From Neoaquamicrobium sediminum (GTDB taxonomy: Bacteria; Pseudomonadota; Alphaproteobacteria; Rhizobiales; Rhizobiaceae), in assembly GCF_013240295.1 (NCBI RefSeq), contig NZ_JABETK010000002.1, positions 1,116,001-1,180,000 on the forward strand: 64,000 nucleotides of DNA. Direction: 5' to 3'. The number at the start of each line of letters is the position of its first letter. Position 1 is the stretch's first letter. The translations under genes were made by a program, and so were the position numbers. Below are positions 18,132-30,851 of the stretch, piece after piece. The notes below the pieces were generated by a model. The model did not search any database. It was not told where the DNA came from and saw only the letters and a program-made list of their open reading frames with translations.

Positions 18132-18914
18132 ATGAAGATCGCCACCTGGAACATCAACGGCGTCAAGGCGCGCATCGACAATCTCGTGCACTGGCTGAAC
18201 GACAGCCAGCCCGACATCACCTGCCTGCAGGAAATCAAGACCGTTGACGAGGGCTTTCCCCGCGCGGAGATCGAAGCGCTGGGCTATCACGTCGAGACAC
18301 ACGGCCAGAAAGGCTTCAACGGCGTCGCTATCCTCTCGAAGCTCCGCTTCGACGAGGTCAATCGCGGCCTTCCCGGTGACGATGAGGACGAGCAGGCGCG
18401 GTTCATCGAGGGCGTGTTCTCCACGCCGCACGGCGCCCTGCGCGTCGTCTCGCTCTATCTTCCCAACGGCAACCCCATCACCGAGGATCGCAAATACGGC
18501 TACAAGCTGCGCTGGATGGATCGGCTACATCGTTGGGCGCAGGAACGTCTGGAGCTTGAGGAAGCGCTGATTCTGGCCGGCGACTACAATGTGATTCCCC
18601 AGCCGATCGATGCCAGGCGACCGGAGGACTGGGTCAACGACGCTCTGTTCCAGCCCGAGACCCGCGGCGCGCTGCGCAAGCTGGAATATCTCGGATTTAC
18701 GGAAGCCATCCGCGCCGTCACCGATGCCGGCGACACATTCACATTCTGGGATTATCAGGCCGGCGCCTGGCAAAAGAACAACGGCATCCGCATCGACCAT
18801 CTTCTCCTGTCGCCGGAAGCGGCGAACCGGTTCGAGGCGGCTTCGATCGAGAAGCACGTGCGCGCCTGGGAAAAGCCGTCGGACCACGTCCCGGCAGTCG
18901 CCATTCTTCAGTAG
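18132..18914 (+). CDS. xthA: Exodeoxyribonuclease III
   Basis: AP endonuclease and 3'-5' exonuclease of base-excision repair, member of the endonuclease/exonuclease/phosphatase fold. The 260-residue protein has the N-terminal KIATWNINGVKAR with the catalytic Asn, the metal ligand Glu in CLQEIKT, the GDYNV loop and the C-terminal RIDHLLLS ... DHVPAVA with the catalytic Asp-His. It lies four bases after erpA and is convergent with exoR. The same neighbours occur in Sinorhizobium-type genomes. Confidence 0.95.
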   Translation: MKIATWNINGVKARIDNLVHWLNDSQPDITCLQEIKTVDEGFPRAEIEALGYHVETHGQKGFNGVAILSKLRFDEVNRGLPGDDEDEQARFIEGVFSTPHGALRVVSLYLPNGNPITEDRKYGYKLRWMDRLHRWAQERLELEEALILAGDYNVIPQPIDARRPEDWVNDALFQPETRGALRKLEYLGFTEAIRAVTDAGDTFTFWDYQAGAWQKNNGIRIDHLLLSPEAANRFEAASIEKHVRAWEKPSDHVPAVAILQ

Positions 18915-18948
18915 ATTGAAAGCAGGTCGAGGCCGGTATCGCCCGGCG

Positions 18949-19758
18949 TCAGTTGGTGCCCTTGGCCAGCATGTCCTGCGCCAGCGCGATAGCGGTGCGG
19001 CGGTCGGCCTCCCCGGCAATCGCAAAGGCCTCTTCTTGCATGCCGCGGATCCACTGCTTGTCGGTCGGCTGTGCCCGCTCCAGCGCGGCCGTCATCATGG
19101 CCAGCCCCTTCACCGCCTTCCCACTCTGGAAAAGCAGGTTGCCAAGCGTGGCCTGCGCGCCCGCATGGCCCTTCTCGGCGGCAAGCTGCAGCCAGCGCCC
19201 AGCCTGCTGGATGCTCGACTTCATGCCGCCCTCGCCGTTGAGGAACATCTTGCCGATTTCGAACTGCGCCTTGGGATTGCGGTAGTTGGCGGCCGCACGC
19301 ATGTAATATTCCTGCGCCGCTGAGGCATTCGCATGCACCGGCGTACCGGGAATGCCGGTGCGCGCATAACCTGCCAGCGCCACGAGCGCGTCGGAGACAT
19401 AGCTTTCGTCGGGCGAACCGGGCTCCACATCCTGCGCGGCGATCGCCTGGAAGAACTTGAACGCCTCGTAGTCGTTCTTCGTTACGCCGTCGCCTTCGGC
19501 ATACATGCGGGCGAGCTTCCAGCGCGCGCCGAGCTGGCCGTTGTCCGCGGCGTATCGATAGGCTTCGACAGCCTGCTCCTTGTGGCCGCTCTGATAGGCG
19601 GTGAAGCCGAGGCGGAATACCGCCCACGGGCTGCGCTTTTCATCGGGGCTGCCGATAACCGACTGATCCAGCGCATGCGCCCGCGGTGCGGCAACACCCA
19701 GCGCGCCGGCCGCGACCGTACAAACAATGCCTGCCCTGACGACCGTACCTAGTGACAT
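18949..19758 (-). CDS. exoR: Periplasmic regulator ExoR (Sel1-repeat protein)
   Basis: In rhizobia ExoR is a periplasmic inhibitor of the ChvG/ExoS sensor kinase, controlling exopolysaccharide synthesis and motility. The protein is 269 residues with a signal peptide (about residues 1-29, cut after AHA). Sel1/TPR-like repeats follow: AVEAYRYAADNGQLGARWKL, YAEGDGVTKNDYEAFKFF and WLQLAAEKGHAGAQATLGNL. The end resembles Sinorhizobium ExoR (MQEEAFAIAGEADRR). Length, repeat order and the xthA neighbour all support the name. ExoS/ChvG is not in the window. Confidence 0.9.
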   Translation of the reverse strand: MSLGTVVRAGIVCTVAAGALGVAAPRAHALDQSVIGSPDEKRSPWAVFRLGFTAYQSGHKEQAVEAYRYAADNGQLGARWKLARMYAEGDGVTKNDYEAFKFFQAIAAQDVEPGSPDESYVSDALVALAGYARTGIPGTPVHANASAAQEYYMRAAANYRNPKAQFEIGKMFLNGEGGMKSSIQQAGRWLQLAAEKGHAGAQATLGNLLFQSGKAVKGLAMMTAALERAQPTDKQWIRGMQEEAFAIAGEADRRTAIALAQDMLAKGTN

Positions 19759-20102
19759 AATACCCTGTTGCTCCAGCCCCGCCCGGACCCGAATGTCACG
19801 CAGGAGACCGCGCTAGCCCATATGGGATGGCTGCTGGTCGGATACATCTGCGCTTTCATCGTCATCCTTGCCGCGGACGGCTGCGGCGTTGAATTTTCTT
19901 TTGTCCGGCAGCTCTGATGGCGCCGTTCTATGACGCCTGCGAGCTAGCTCTCGGTTTATGGCGGGAAGTGGGCAAATTTCCTTAAGGCCGGACCAGCCTA
20001 TCCGGGGCGAAACAAGTGTTGCCGGAAAGCCACAACGAAAAACGCCAGTGGCAAGCCACTGGCGTTCGTTCAATTCCATCGCCGGATGCCCGGCAACGCG
20101 CC
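19759..20102. other. Intergenic region between exoR and ilvD
   Basis: 344 bases holding the exoR promoter side (minus strand) and the ilvD terminator. A 31-codon plus-strand frame at 19822-19917 (MGWLLVGYICAFIVILAADG...) is hydrophobic but lacks a ribosome site or any known match. No RNA family was recognised. Confidence 0.5.
20036..20066 (-). terminator. Terminator of ilvD
   Basis: AACGCCAGTGGC (20041-20052) pairs perfectly with GCCACTGGCGTT (20055-20066) across an AA loop. The stem is followed on the minus strand by TTTCGTTG. It lies 37 bases past the ilvD stop. Confidence 0.75.
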
Positions 20103-21936
20103 CTATTCCGGCAGGATGCGCACGGCGCCCTTGTCGGCGCTGGCGGCAAACGCGGCATAGGCTTTCAGCGCCGTCGTCACGTTGCGCTTGCGCGGGCCGG
20201 CGGGCTTCCAGCCCAGCCTGTCCTGCTCCGCGCGGCGGGCGGCAAGCTCGTCGTCTGAAAGACGCAGGCCGATCGTGCGATTGGGGATGTCGATATCGAT
20301 GATGTCGCCGTTGCGAACCAGCCCGATCGCCCCGCCCTGCGCCGCTTCCGGCGAGGCATGGCCGATCGAGAGGCCCGACGTGCCGCCGGAGAAGCGTCCG
20401 TCCGTCAGCAGCGCGCATGTTTTACCGAGGCCCTTCGACTTCAGGTAGCTGGTCGGGTAGAGCATCTCCTGCATGCCCGGCCCGCCCTTCGGCCCCATAG
20501 CGGATGACGACGACGTCGCCCGCCTTGACCTCGTTGCCGAGAATGCCCTTCACGGCCGCATCCTGGCTTTCGTAGACGACCGCCGGGCCGGAGAACTTCA
20601 GGATCGACTCGTCGACGCCGGCGGTCTTCACCACGCAGCCGTCCAGCGCGATGTTGCCCTTGAGCACGGCAAGGCCGCCATCCTTCGAGAAGGGATGCTC
20701 GACCGAGCGGATGACGCCCTTTTCGCCGTCAGTGTCGAGTTCGTCCCAGCGGGCCTCCTGGCTGAACGCCGTCTGCGTCGGGATACCGCCTGGCGCGGCG
20801 CGGAAGAACGTCTTCACGGTTTCGCTGCTGGTACGGGTGATGTCCCAGCGATCGATGGCGTCGCCCAGCGTCGCCTCGTGAACCGTCGGGCTGTCGCGAT
20901 GGATCAGCCCGCCGCGCTCCAGTTCGCCGAGAATGCGCATGATGCCGCCGGCCCGGTGCACATCTTCCATATGCACGTCGTTCTTCGCCGGCGCGACCTT
21001 GGACAGGCACGGCACGTTGCGCGACAGGCGGTCGATGTCTTCCATCGTAAAGTCGATGCCGCCCTCGTAGGCGGCTGCGAGAATATGCAGAACCGTGTTC
21101 GTCGAGCCGCCCATCGCGATGTCCAGCGACATGGCATTCTCGAACGCGCGCTTGTTGGCGACATTGCGCGGCAGCACGCTCTCGTCGTCCTGTTCGTAAT
21201 AGCGCTGGGCCAGATCGACGATCAGATGGCCGGCCTCGACGAAAAGCCGGCGGCGGTCGGCATGGGTGGCTAGCGTGGAGCCGTTGCCCGGCAGCGACAA
21301 TCCTAGTGCCTCGGTCAGGCAGTTCATGGAATTGGCCGTGAACATGCCGGAGCATGAACCGCAGGTCGGGCAGGCCGAGCGCTCAATGACCTTGACGTCT
21401 TCTTCACTGACGCTCTCGTCGGCCGCAGCAACCATGGCGTCGACCAGATCGAGCGCATGCGTCTTGCCGTTGAGAACGACCTTGCCGGCCTCCATCGGCC
21501 CGCCGGAAACGAAGACCGCGGGGATATTGAGGCGCATCGCGGCATTGAGCATGCCGGGCGTGATCTTGTCGCAATTGGAGATGCAGACCATGGCGTCGGC
21601 GCAATGCGCGTTGACCATGTACTCCACGCTGTCGGCGATGATCTCGCGCGACGGCAGCGAATAGAGCATGCCGTCATGCCCCATGGCGATACCGTCATCG
21701 ACGGCGATTGTGTTGAATTCCTTGGCAACGCCCCCGGCCGCTTCGATCTCGCGCGCGACGAGCTGGCCGAGATCCTTCAGGTGCACGTGGCCCGGCACGA
21801 ACTGCGTGAACGAGTTGACCACCGCGATGATCGGCTTGCCGAAGTCGCCATCCTTCATGCCGGTGGCGCGCCAAAGGCCGCGCGCGCCGGCCATGTTGCG
21901 GCCGTGGGTGGTGGTGCGTGAACGATAGGCGGGCAT
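20103..21936 (-). CDS. ilvD: Dihydroxy-acid dehydratase (frameshifted near 20495)
   Basis: Fe-S enzyme of valine, leucine, isoleucine and pantothenate synthesis. The start [20 protein letters not shown], the Fe-S cysteines in [13 protein letters not shown] and [20 protein letters not shown], and the C-terminal [23 protein letters not shown] are diagnostic. The frame changes near 20495: the upstream part ends GDVVVIRY and the rest restarts [19 protein letters not shown]. The nearly invariant text is [11 protein letters not shown], so two bases (of the Glu codon) appear missing. The repaired length is about 612 residues. An error or a recent lesion are both possible. Confidence 0.93.
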
Positions 21937-22070
21937 GGCGTTTCCAGTTCAGCGTTTCTTTGTTGGCCGATACTACCGGCAAACGGCCAAGATCAGCGAC
22001 CGTACCGGCGGGTACTCCCCTCCGATACGGCCCTGGCATCATGCCGTCAATAGGCTTCGCCTGACGCCTG

Positions 22071-23059
22071 TCAGGCGCGGTCGGTCTCGCCGGCATGGGC
22101 GCGCCGTTCCATATCGGCGACCTGCTCCGGCGTGTGTTCCTCGCCGTCGGGCTCCTCCTTGATGAAGATCGACAGGAGTACGGAGCCGAGAATGAGCACG
22201 CCCACCACCCCGAGCGCCAGCTCCGAAGGCAGCTTGTACCAGTGCGCCACGATCATCTTGGCACCGACGAAGATCAGCACCAGCGAAAGACCATGCTTGA
22301 GGAAGCGGAACTCCCGCATCATGCCCGACAGCACGAAGAACAGCGCCCTCAGACCCATGATCGCGAACACATTGGACGAGAACACGATGAACGGATCGTT
22401 GGAGATCGCCAGCACCGCCGGGATCGAGTCGATCGCGAACACGAGGTCGGTGATCTCGACCGTCACCAGCACAAGGAACAGCGGCGTCATGAACAGGACG
22501 CCGTTGCGCCGGGTGAGGAACTTCGAACCTTCGTAGTCCTCGGTCACGCGCCCGGTGCTGCGCAGCCATTTGACGACCCGGCTGTTGCCGGGGTCGGCCA
22601 TGTCTCCGTCCGAGGTCATCATCTTGTAGCCGGAGATGAGCAGCACGACGCCAAGGATCATGCCAACCCAGAAGAATTGGTCGACGAGCTTCACACCCGG
22701 CACGATTAGCGACAATCGCATCACGATGGCGCCCACGATGCCGTAGAAGAGAACGCGGTATTGCGCTTCCTGCGGCACCTTGAAGTAGGCGAAGATCAGG
22801 GCGATCACGAAGATGTTGTCGAGCGAAAGCGCCTGCTCGACGAGATAGCCCGTCAGGAACTCGGAACCGCGCTGCGGTCCCTCGAAGTAAAAGATGCTGG
22901 CTGCGAAAAGCATCGCCAGCGAGACATACCCGCCGACGGTGAACAAGGCTTCGCGGGTGGAGATTACGTGGTCCTTGCGGTGCAGGACGAACAGGTCGAA
23001 GAAAGGATCAAGGCGACGAACGCCAGGAATCCGGGCCAGAGCCACTCATGGTCAAACAT
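22071..23059 (-). CDS. TerC-family integral membrane protein (frameshifted near N-terminus)
   Basis: TerC/Alx-type protein with about nine membrane spans; relatives export manganese or are named for tellurite resistance. The conserved acidic membrane motifs are SLDNIFVIALIFAYF and EITDLVFAIDSIPAVLAIS, and the C-terminal tail is charged. The true start is probably the ATG at 23057-23059 (MFDHEWLWPGFLAFVALI). Continuing into FFDLFVLHRKDHVISTREA requires one more base in the AAA run at 23002-23004. Without repair the open frame starts at 23045 with a different N-terminus. No yybP-type leader was recognised upstream. Confidence 0.88.
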
Positions 23060-23248
23060 GTTTTTGGAGTTTCGGTAGCGCTGCGTGGGCGCGTCGTCGA
23101 TCGGTCCGACATCACAGGCGACGCCTCGCCTGCCAGAGGGGCCCGGCCCGGGTGACTGTGCGGAAAAATGGGCCTATCCCGGCAGAAATTCAAGGCCTTT
23201 CAGTCAATATCAGCCGAAAAAGCTGCTTGAGGTCCTTTTCCGGCAAAC

Positions 23249-23277
23249 AAAAAAGCCCGGGGTGCCATGCCCCGGGC
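23249..23277 (-). terminator. Terminator of the FadL-type gene
   Basis: GCCCGGGG (23255-23262) and CCCCGGGC (23270-23277) form a stem around a short loop, followed on the minus strand by six T (23249-23254 on the plus strand as A). It lies 47 bases past the stop. Confidence 0.85.
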
Positions 23278-23323
23278 CTTTGAAATCGGTCGGCCTGCCG
23301 CCAGGCAGGCCGAAACGTGCTGC

Positions 23324-24439
23324 TTACCAGCTCAGCTTGTAGCCGACATTCAGCGCATAGGCCCAGCCGCTGTCCACCGCGCGGCCGGCATTGGCGCCGA
23401 ACACTTCTTCGGCGGATGTCAGGTAGGAAACGCCGACGCCGCCGCGCAGCTCGCCGCCCCATGAGTCCTTCACCGAACCGCCCAGCGCAACGGTCCACGT
23501 GTCGCTCGACAGGTCCCAACCCGTGCTGACGCCCTGATCCCAGGTCAGGCTCGCCAGACCGGAAATACGGTCGTTGAAGGCATGTCCGACGCCTCCGGTA
23601 ACCGTCCAGCCGTCCTTCCAGTTATAGACGTCGAGGCTATCGGCCGGCGGAAAATCGGGAACCGAGACCGCGAGCTGGTTCTGCACGCTCCAGTCCGTCC
23701 ACTTGATCGAGCCGAATGCGAGCCAGCCCGGCGCGATACCGCTCTGAATTTTGAGTTCCAGGTTCTGCGGAAGATTGCCGGTACCGAAGGCGGCAGCATC
23801 GACACCCATCGCCGGCAGCGTGAAACGGCCATCGGCCCCGTAGGATGTGGAGGAGCGATAGAGAAGCTGCGTCCTGAAAGCGATCTCGGGGATGTCGTAG
23901 GCAACGCCGAGGCGATAGCCATAGTCGGTACCGTCCAGCGCGAGATTGGCGTTGGCCACGCCCGGAATGACCGAATTCACCCGCTCGTAGTCGAAGCGCT
24001 CCACGAAGGCGCCGCCGATGACGTAGAAATTGCCCCGCTCCATGCCGAACTTGGCGGCGCAGGTCAGGGCGAATTCATCGACCGTGAATTCTTCCCTCAG
24101 TTTGCCGGGAAGCAGGCGCCCTTCGTAATTCACGCTGCCGCCATAGGCCTGGGTGTAGGTGCCCGCGCAGCTCAGCGGGTCGAACAGCCGCACCTTGGCG
24201 GCGATAGACGGGATGAAATAGCTCTCCGTGTAGTCCTTGCCGATGAGGCCGGGATCACCGTCGCTGGTGATCTTCCGGCTGGGACTGACGAACGTCACCC
24301 CGGCGCGAAAATCGAACTGTCCCGGTTCGTACAGAATGTCCGTGTCCGCCGAGCCGCGCGAGAAGCCGCCAGCCTGCGCGCTTCCCGCTGCAAGCATCGC
24401 AGCAGCAAGCAGCGCCCCGCCTATTGCATGATGTCTCAT
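23324..24439 (-). CDS. Outer-membrane transporter, OmpP1/FadL/TodX family
   Basis: A 371-residue beta-barrel protein for uptake of hydrophobic compounds such as long-chain fatty acids or aromatics. It has a signal peptide (about residues 1-23, ending AQA), the FadL-type start of the mature chain (GGFSRGSADTDILYEPG), alternating beta strands, and a C-terminal strand ending NVGYKLSW, whose terminal aromatic residue is the barrel-assembly signal. It stands as its own unit with a strong terminator; the ligand is unknown. Confidence 0.88.
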   Translation of the reverse strand: MRHHAIGGALLAAAMLAAGSAQAGGFSRGSADTDILYEPGQFDFRAGVTFVSPSRKITSDGDPGLIGKDYTESYFIPSIAAKVRLFDPLSCAGTYTQAYGGSVNYEGRLLPGKLREEFTVDEFALTCAAKFGMERGNFYVIGGAFVERFDYERVNSVIPGVANANLALDGTDYGYRLGVAYDIPEIAFRTQLLYRSSTSYGADGRFTLPAMGVDAAAFGTGNLPQNLELKIQSGIAPGWLAFGSIKWTDWSVQNQLAVSVPDFPPADSLDVYNWKDGWTVTGGVGHAFNDRISGLASLTWDQGVSTGWDLSSDTWTVALGGSVKDSWGGELRGGVGVSYLTSAEEVFGANAGRAVDSGWAYALNVGYKLSW

Positions 24440-24673
24440 GGAAATCCCTCCTCAATGCCGCTCCCTCGGCACAACCCTGCCGAGAATGCACGAGGAGAGC
24501 GCTTCATCAAAGGGGGTAGGCCACACCACCGGTTGGTCGATGACATGCCCTGGCCGCCGACACCGCTCCTGCGGAGCCCGTATCGCCGCAACAAACAACG
24601 GTCAATCCATTGATATTGCTAGATAAGTTACGGCGCGTCACATTACGGCAACAATAGGCCGTAAATGCGCTGC

Positions 24674-24699
24674 GGCCGCCACATTCCAACGTGGCGGCC
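24674..24699 (-). terminator. Hairpin after valS
   Basis: GGCCGCCAC (24674-24682) pairs perfectly with GTGGCGGCC (24691-24699) around an 8-base loop, 35 bases beyond the valS stop. There is no T run on the minus strand, so it may be a weak or factor-dependent terminator. Confidence 0.45.
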
Positions 24700-24733
24700 C
24701 TTCTATCCATCAATTGAAAGCCGAATCGTTCGG

Positions 24734-27634
<2,901 letters not shown>

Positions 27635-27733
27635 CGAAGCGATCCAACGGATTTCGGGAAGAAGATGTGCGCCGGTGTAAACCGGAAGCCCCCGGCAAGT
27701 CAACTGCGCCGGAGGCCACGGGTTCCCGCCAAC

Positions 27734-27758
27734 GAAAACGCCGCCCGGTGGGCGGCGT
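27734..27758 (-). terminator. Terminator of popZ
   Basis: ACGCCGCCC (27738-27746) and GGGCGGCGT (27750-27758) form a nine-pair stem with a three-base loop, followed on the minus strand by TTTTCGTT. It lies just past the popZ stop and upstream of valS. Confidence 0.75.
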
Positions 27759-27784
27759 CGACAAAGTCAGTCGTGCGGAAAGCG

Positions 27785-28420
27785 TCAGCCGCCGCGCGCG
27801 ACCCGCTCGATTTCCTCGCGCACCAGCTTTTCCACCAGCGTCGGCAGGTTGTTGTCCAGCCAGTCCTGAAGCATCGGGCGCAGCATTTCCTCCGCCATCT
27901 CGTCGAACGAACGGCGCCGGCTTGCGGCAAACACTTCCGAAAGCTCGCCGAATGCGGCAGCGACCTGCCGGCCGGCCTGATCGGAGATAATTGCAGGCTT
28001 GATCTGCACGCCCACCGGGTCTGCCTGCGCCTGCGCGTCGCCGAAGGTCGGTGAAAGATCCTCGTTGTCCAGCGTGACGTCGACGCTGTCGGCCTCGAAT
28101 GCGGCTTCCGCCATGGTGGGCTCCTGCGGTTCGTGGACAGCGGCAGCTTCCGGCGCGGGATCTTCCTTCACCTCGACGCTGTCGACATAAGTCGATGGCG
28201 CTTCGATGCCTGCCATGTCCACCGGCTGCGCCACGGAGGCGACCGGTTCGTCAAGTTCGGCGCGGAAAGCCTCGACTTCGTCTCCCGCATTGTCGACAGC
28301 CTGCGCAACATCCTCCTCGCCGGGCTGCCGCGCGGTGTCGCTATCCTCGATGATCCTGCGAATGGACGCGAGAATCTCCTCCATGGAGGGTTCGCGCTGT
28401 GCACTTCCGGTCTGTGCCAT
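27785..28420 (-). CDS. popZ: Polar organizing protein PopZ (DUF2497)
   Basis: PopZ forms a polar matrix that anchors the centromere and recruits signalling proteins in Alphaproteobacteria. The 211-residue protein has the conserved N-terminal helix (PSMEEILASIRRIIED, about residues 12-27), a long acidic Pro/Ala/Glu-rich middle (about 30-140), and the C-terminal oligomerisation helices (AEEMLRPMLQDWLDNNLPTL, then VEKLVREEIERVARGG). This layout is the PopZ signature. The tolC-popZ-valS order is typical of the group. Confidence 0.92.
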   Translation of the reverse strand: MAQTGSAQREPSMEEILASIRRIIEDSDTARQPGEEDVAQAVDNAGDEVEAFRAELDEPVASVAQPVDMAGIEAPSTYVDSVEVKEDPAPEAAAVHEPQEPTMAEAAFEADSVDVTLDNEDLSPTFGDAQAQADPVGVQIKPAIISDQAGRQVAAAFGELSEVFAASRRRSFDEMAEEMLRPMLQDWLDNNLPTLVEKLVREEIERVARGG

Positions 28421-28510
28421 AACTCAAATCGCCGCCTTCTTGATCCGATTGCCGGCCCCGCCCGCCTGCATGCCAGACAGCGACCGAATCGTTCCTAGGC
28501 TAGACGACAC

Positions 28511-28540
28511 TGCGCCGCGAGAGATCCCCCTCGCGGCGCA
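28511..28540. repeat. Strong perfect stem-loop between popZ and tolC
   Basis: TGCGCCGCGAG (28511-28521) pairs with CTCGCGGCGCA (28530-28540) around an eight-base loop. It lies 50 bases past the tolC stop but lacks a T run. It may stabilise the tolC mRNA 3' end or end transcription by another mechanism. Confidence 0.55.
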
Positions 28541-28589
28541 GCGCAGCTTTCGCACAAGTTTGGGTCTTTTGCGTCGCCGGGAACGGGCC

Positions 28590-30077
28590 TCAGCGGCCGT
28601 CGGGCGTGCGCGTGCCGATCCACTTGTCCTTCACGGCATCGTAATGCTCGCGCGGATTGTAGTTTTCGACGGCGAGGCCGAGCCGGTCAGGCGAAAGCCT
28701 GCCCATCGCGGAAACGATGGCATAGCTGGCGGCCACCACGTCGCGCTCGGCAGAAGCAAGGTTGATCTGGGCGGTGATCACGTCAGCCTGCGCCTCGAGC
28801 ACGTTGAGCGTCGTGCGCTGGCCGACGTCGCGTTCCTCGATCACGCCGGAGAGCGCGAGCTGGGCGGCGGACACCAGTTCGCGGTTGGCAGCCACCACCT
28901 CGCGCGCGGCGACATACTGCGTCCACGCTGCCGTGACCGCCCGGCGAACGCTGTCACGCGCCACGTCGACCTCGATGCGCGCCTGTCCCAGCGATTCCTT
29001 GGACTGGCGTACCTGCGCCGAAACACGCCCACCCTGATAGATTGGGATGGTCAGGTTGAGGCCGACCGATGCGGAATTGGTAGTTCCGTCGCCCACCGCG
29101 CCGCCACCGACGCCCGGCAGGTTGGTGTCGCGGAAGCTGCTCGATACGCCTGCCTGCGCGTTCACCTGCGGCAGCAGGGATCCCTCGGTGGCCTTCACCA
29201 CAAAGGAGGCCGCGTCGACCAGATGCAGCGTCGCACGTATGGCTGGATGCTCGTTCAGCCCCGCGCCAATGGCAGTTTCGATGCCGTTCGGCAGCAGTTT
29301 GGATACCGGCCGCGCCCCCTCCAGCCGGCCCGGCCGGTCGCCGACGAAGTTGAGGTAGGCCGCTTCACTGACCTGCACCTGAGCGCGCGCAGCGCTCAAC
29401 TGTGCAACGGCCGCAGCCTGCTGTGCCTGCGCCTGTGCAACGTCCGTGCGCGTGCCCTCACCCACCTCGAAACGCGAGGACGCTGCGCGAACCTGCTCGC
29501 TGAGGAAGTCCAGGTTGCGCTCGCGGAACACGGCGATCTGGCGATCGCGAAGCACGTCGAGATAGGCGGCCGCCGCATTGAAGAGAATGTCCTGCTCGCT
29601 GTTGCGCAGGCTTTCATTGGATGCACGCACTCGCGACTCGGCGGCGCGCACATTGTTCTGCGTCTGGAAGCCGTCGAACAGCGATTGCTGGATCTGCACG
29701 CCGAAGGAGCCCGCACGAACCTCGCCGCTGTTGTTGCTGCTGGTATAGGTGAGGCTGCCGGTCGCGCCGATCACCGGACGCCAGCCCGATTTGGCAATCG
29801 CAACACCCTCGTCCGTCACGCGCACGCCGGCACGCGCCGAATTCAGGCTTGAATTGTTCTGATAAGCCTTGGCCATCGCGCCATGAATCGTCTCGGCCAG
29901 AGACGGCACGACGAAGGACAGAACCCCCGACAGTGCAACCGCAGCAAAAAGGCCTTTGCGAACAACAGACACGAACCACCTCTTAAAGTCTCGACGGGAC
30001 CTGCCTGAAGCACCCCAACCGAATTGATCCATCGCCGCTGTACGACGAGCAACATAACTATCGGACCTCGCATTCAA
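28590..30077 (-). CDS. tolC: TolC-family outer-membrane efflux channel
   Basis: Trimeric outer-membrane exit duct for tripartite efflux and type I secretion; the orthologue in Brucella is called BepC. It is 495 residues with two OEP repeats: the first around LNSARAGVRVTDEGVAIAKS, the second around HPAIRATLHLVDAASFVVKA and LTIPIYQGGRVSAQVRQSKE. A hydrophobic export signal (residues 40-60) is preceded by an unusually long charged N-terminus, so the ATG at 30032 is an alternative start. It follows the Pcm-like gene on the same strand. Confidence 0.93.
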   Translation of the reverse strand: MNARSDSYVARRTAAMDQFGWGASGRSRRDFKRWFVSVVRKGLFAAVALSGVLSFVVPSLAETIHGAMAKAYQNNSSLNSARAGVRVTDEGVAIAKSGWRPVIGATGSLTYTSSNNSGEVRAGSFGVQIQQSLFDGFQTQNNVRAAESRVRASNESLRNSEQDILFNAAAAYLDVLRDRQIAVFRERNLDFLSEQVRAASSRFEVGEGTRTDVAQAQAQQAAAVAQLSAARAQVQVSEAAYLNFVGDRPGRLEGARPVSKLLPNGIETAIGAGLNEHPAIRATLHLVDAASFVVKATEGSLLPQVNAQAGVSSSFRDTNLPGVGGGAVGDGTTNSASVGLNLTIPIYQGGRVSAQVRQSKESLGQARIEVDVARDSVRRAVTAAWTQYVAAREVVAANRELVSAAQLALSGVIEERDVGQRTTLNVLEAQADVITAQINLASAERDVVAASYAIVSAMGRLSPDRLGLAVENYNPREHYDAVKDKWIGTRTPDGR

Positions 30078-30176
30078 GCGATTCCGCTCGCTCCCGTGCT
30101 CGACGCTATACCACTTTCCCGCTCGAGGGCGTTACAGATAGGTAACAATTCAGGACTTTTTAAACTTCAGCGTCCT

Positions 30177-30851
30177 CTAAAACTCGAATGTGGGCACGCG
30201 CCGGAACTCCGCCAGAGGCTTGACGGCGGCGTTGAAACCGTGACGGCGCGATACCAGGCCGTCTTCCTTGACGTAGAGCGTCGCCCAGCCCGAATTGCCC
30301 TCGCCGACCACCGCAACGAGCCGTCCGCCCTCGTTGAGCTGCTCGAACAGCGCGGGAGAAACCTCATCGACCGCGCCGTTGATGAAAATGACGTCGTAGG
30401 GCGCCTGCGCGGCGTGGCCGTCTGTCAACGGTCCCTCGACCACGGAAACGTTCTCGCAGCCAAGGCTGGCAAGCACCTCATTGGCGCGCGCTGCAAGCTC
30501 CGAATCGCTTTCGACCGCCAACACGAAGCTGGCGAGCCTGGAAAGCACGGCGGTCGAGTAGCCGGTTCCGCAACCCACATCGAGCACGAGATCGCCCGCG
30601 CGCACGCCGGCAAGCTGCAACAGCCGCGCGAAGGGCGACGGCTCCATCAGGAAGCGGGCAGGCTTTCCTTCGCGCGCCGGAGCAACCTCCAGATCCTCGT
30701 CGATATAGGCAAGCGCACGCTTGGAGGCAGGCACGAAATCCTCACGCGGTAGCGTCAGCATCGCACTTAGAATGGCGACATTCGTCACATCGGTCGTGCG
30801 CACCTGGCCATCGACCATCTTGATCCGCTGTTCGTGGAAATCGGCCGTCAT
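30177..30851 (-). CDS. Protein-L-isoaspartate O-methyltransferase-like protein
   Basis: SAM-dependent methyltransferase of the PCMT family, 224 residues. The N-terminus has HEQRIKMVDGQVRTTDVTN and REDFVP, then the SAM-binding motif VLDVGCGTGYSTAVL at about 89-103. The family repairs isoaspartyl residues in aged proteins. This copy sits before tolC, as in many Rhizobiales, and differs from the pcm usually found next to surE (outside this window). True repair activity is uncertain. Confidence 0.88.
   Translation of the reverse strand: MTADFHEQRIKMVDGQVRTTDVTNVAILSAMLTLPREDFVPASKRALAYIDEDLEVAPAREGKPARFLMEPSPFARLLQLAGVRAGDLVLDVGCGTGYSTAVLSRLASFVLAVESDSELAARANEVLASLGCENVSVVEGPLTDGHAAQAPYDVIFINGAVDEVSPALFEQLNEGGRLVAVVGEGNSGWATLYVKEDGLVSRRHGFNAAVKPLAEFRRVPTFEF

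Noticed and set aside
19822-19917. A 31-codon hydrophobic plus-strand frame between exoR and ilvD
   Set aside because: It has no ribosome site, no family match and no neighbour logic; frames this short occur by chance in GC-rich DNA.
23060-23246. Possible metal riboswitch in the terC leader
   Set aside because: TerC genes elsewhere often have yybP-ykoY leaders, but I could not find the conserved core sequences of that RNA here.
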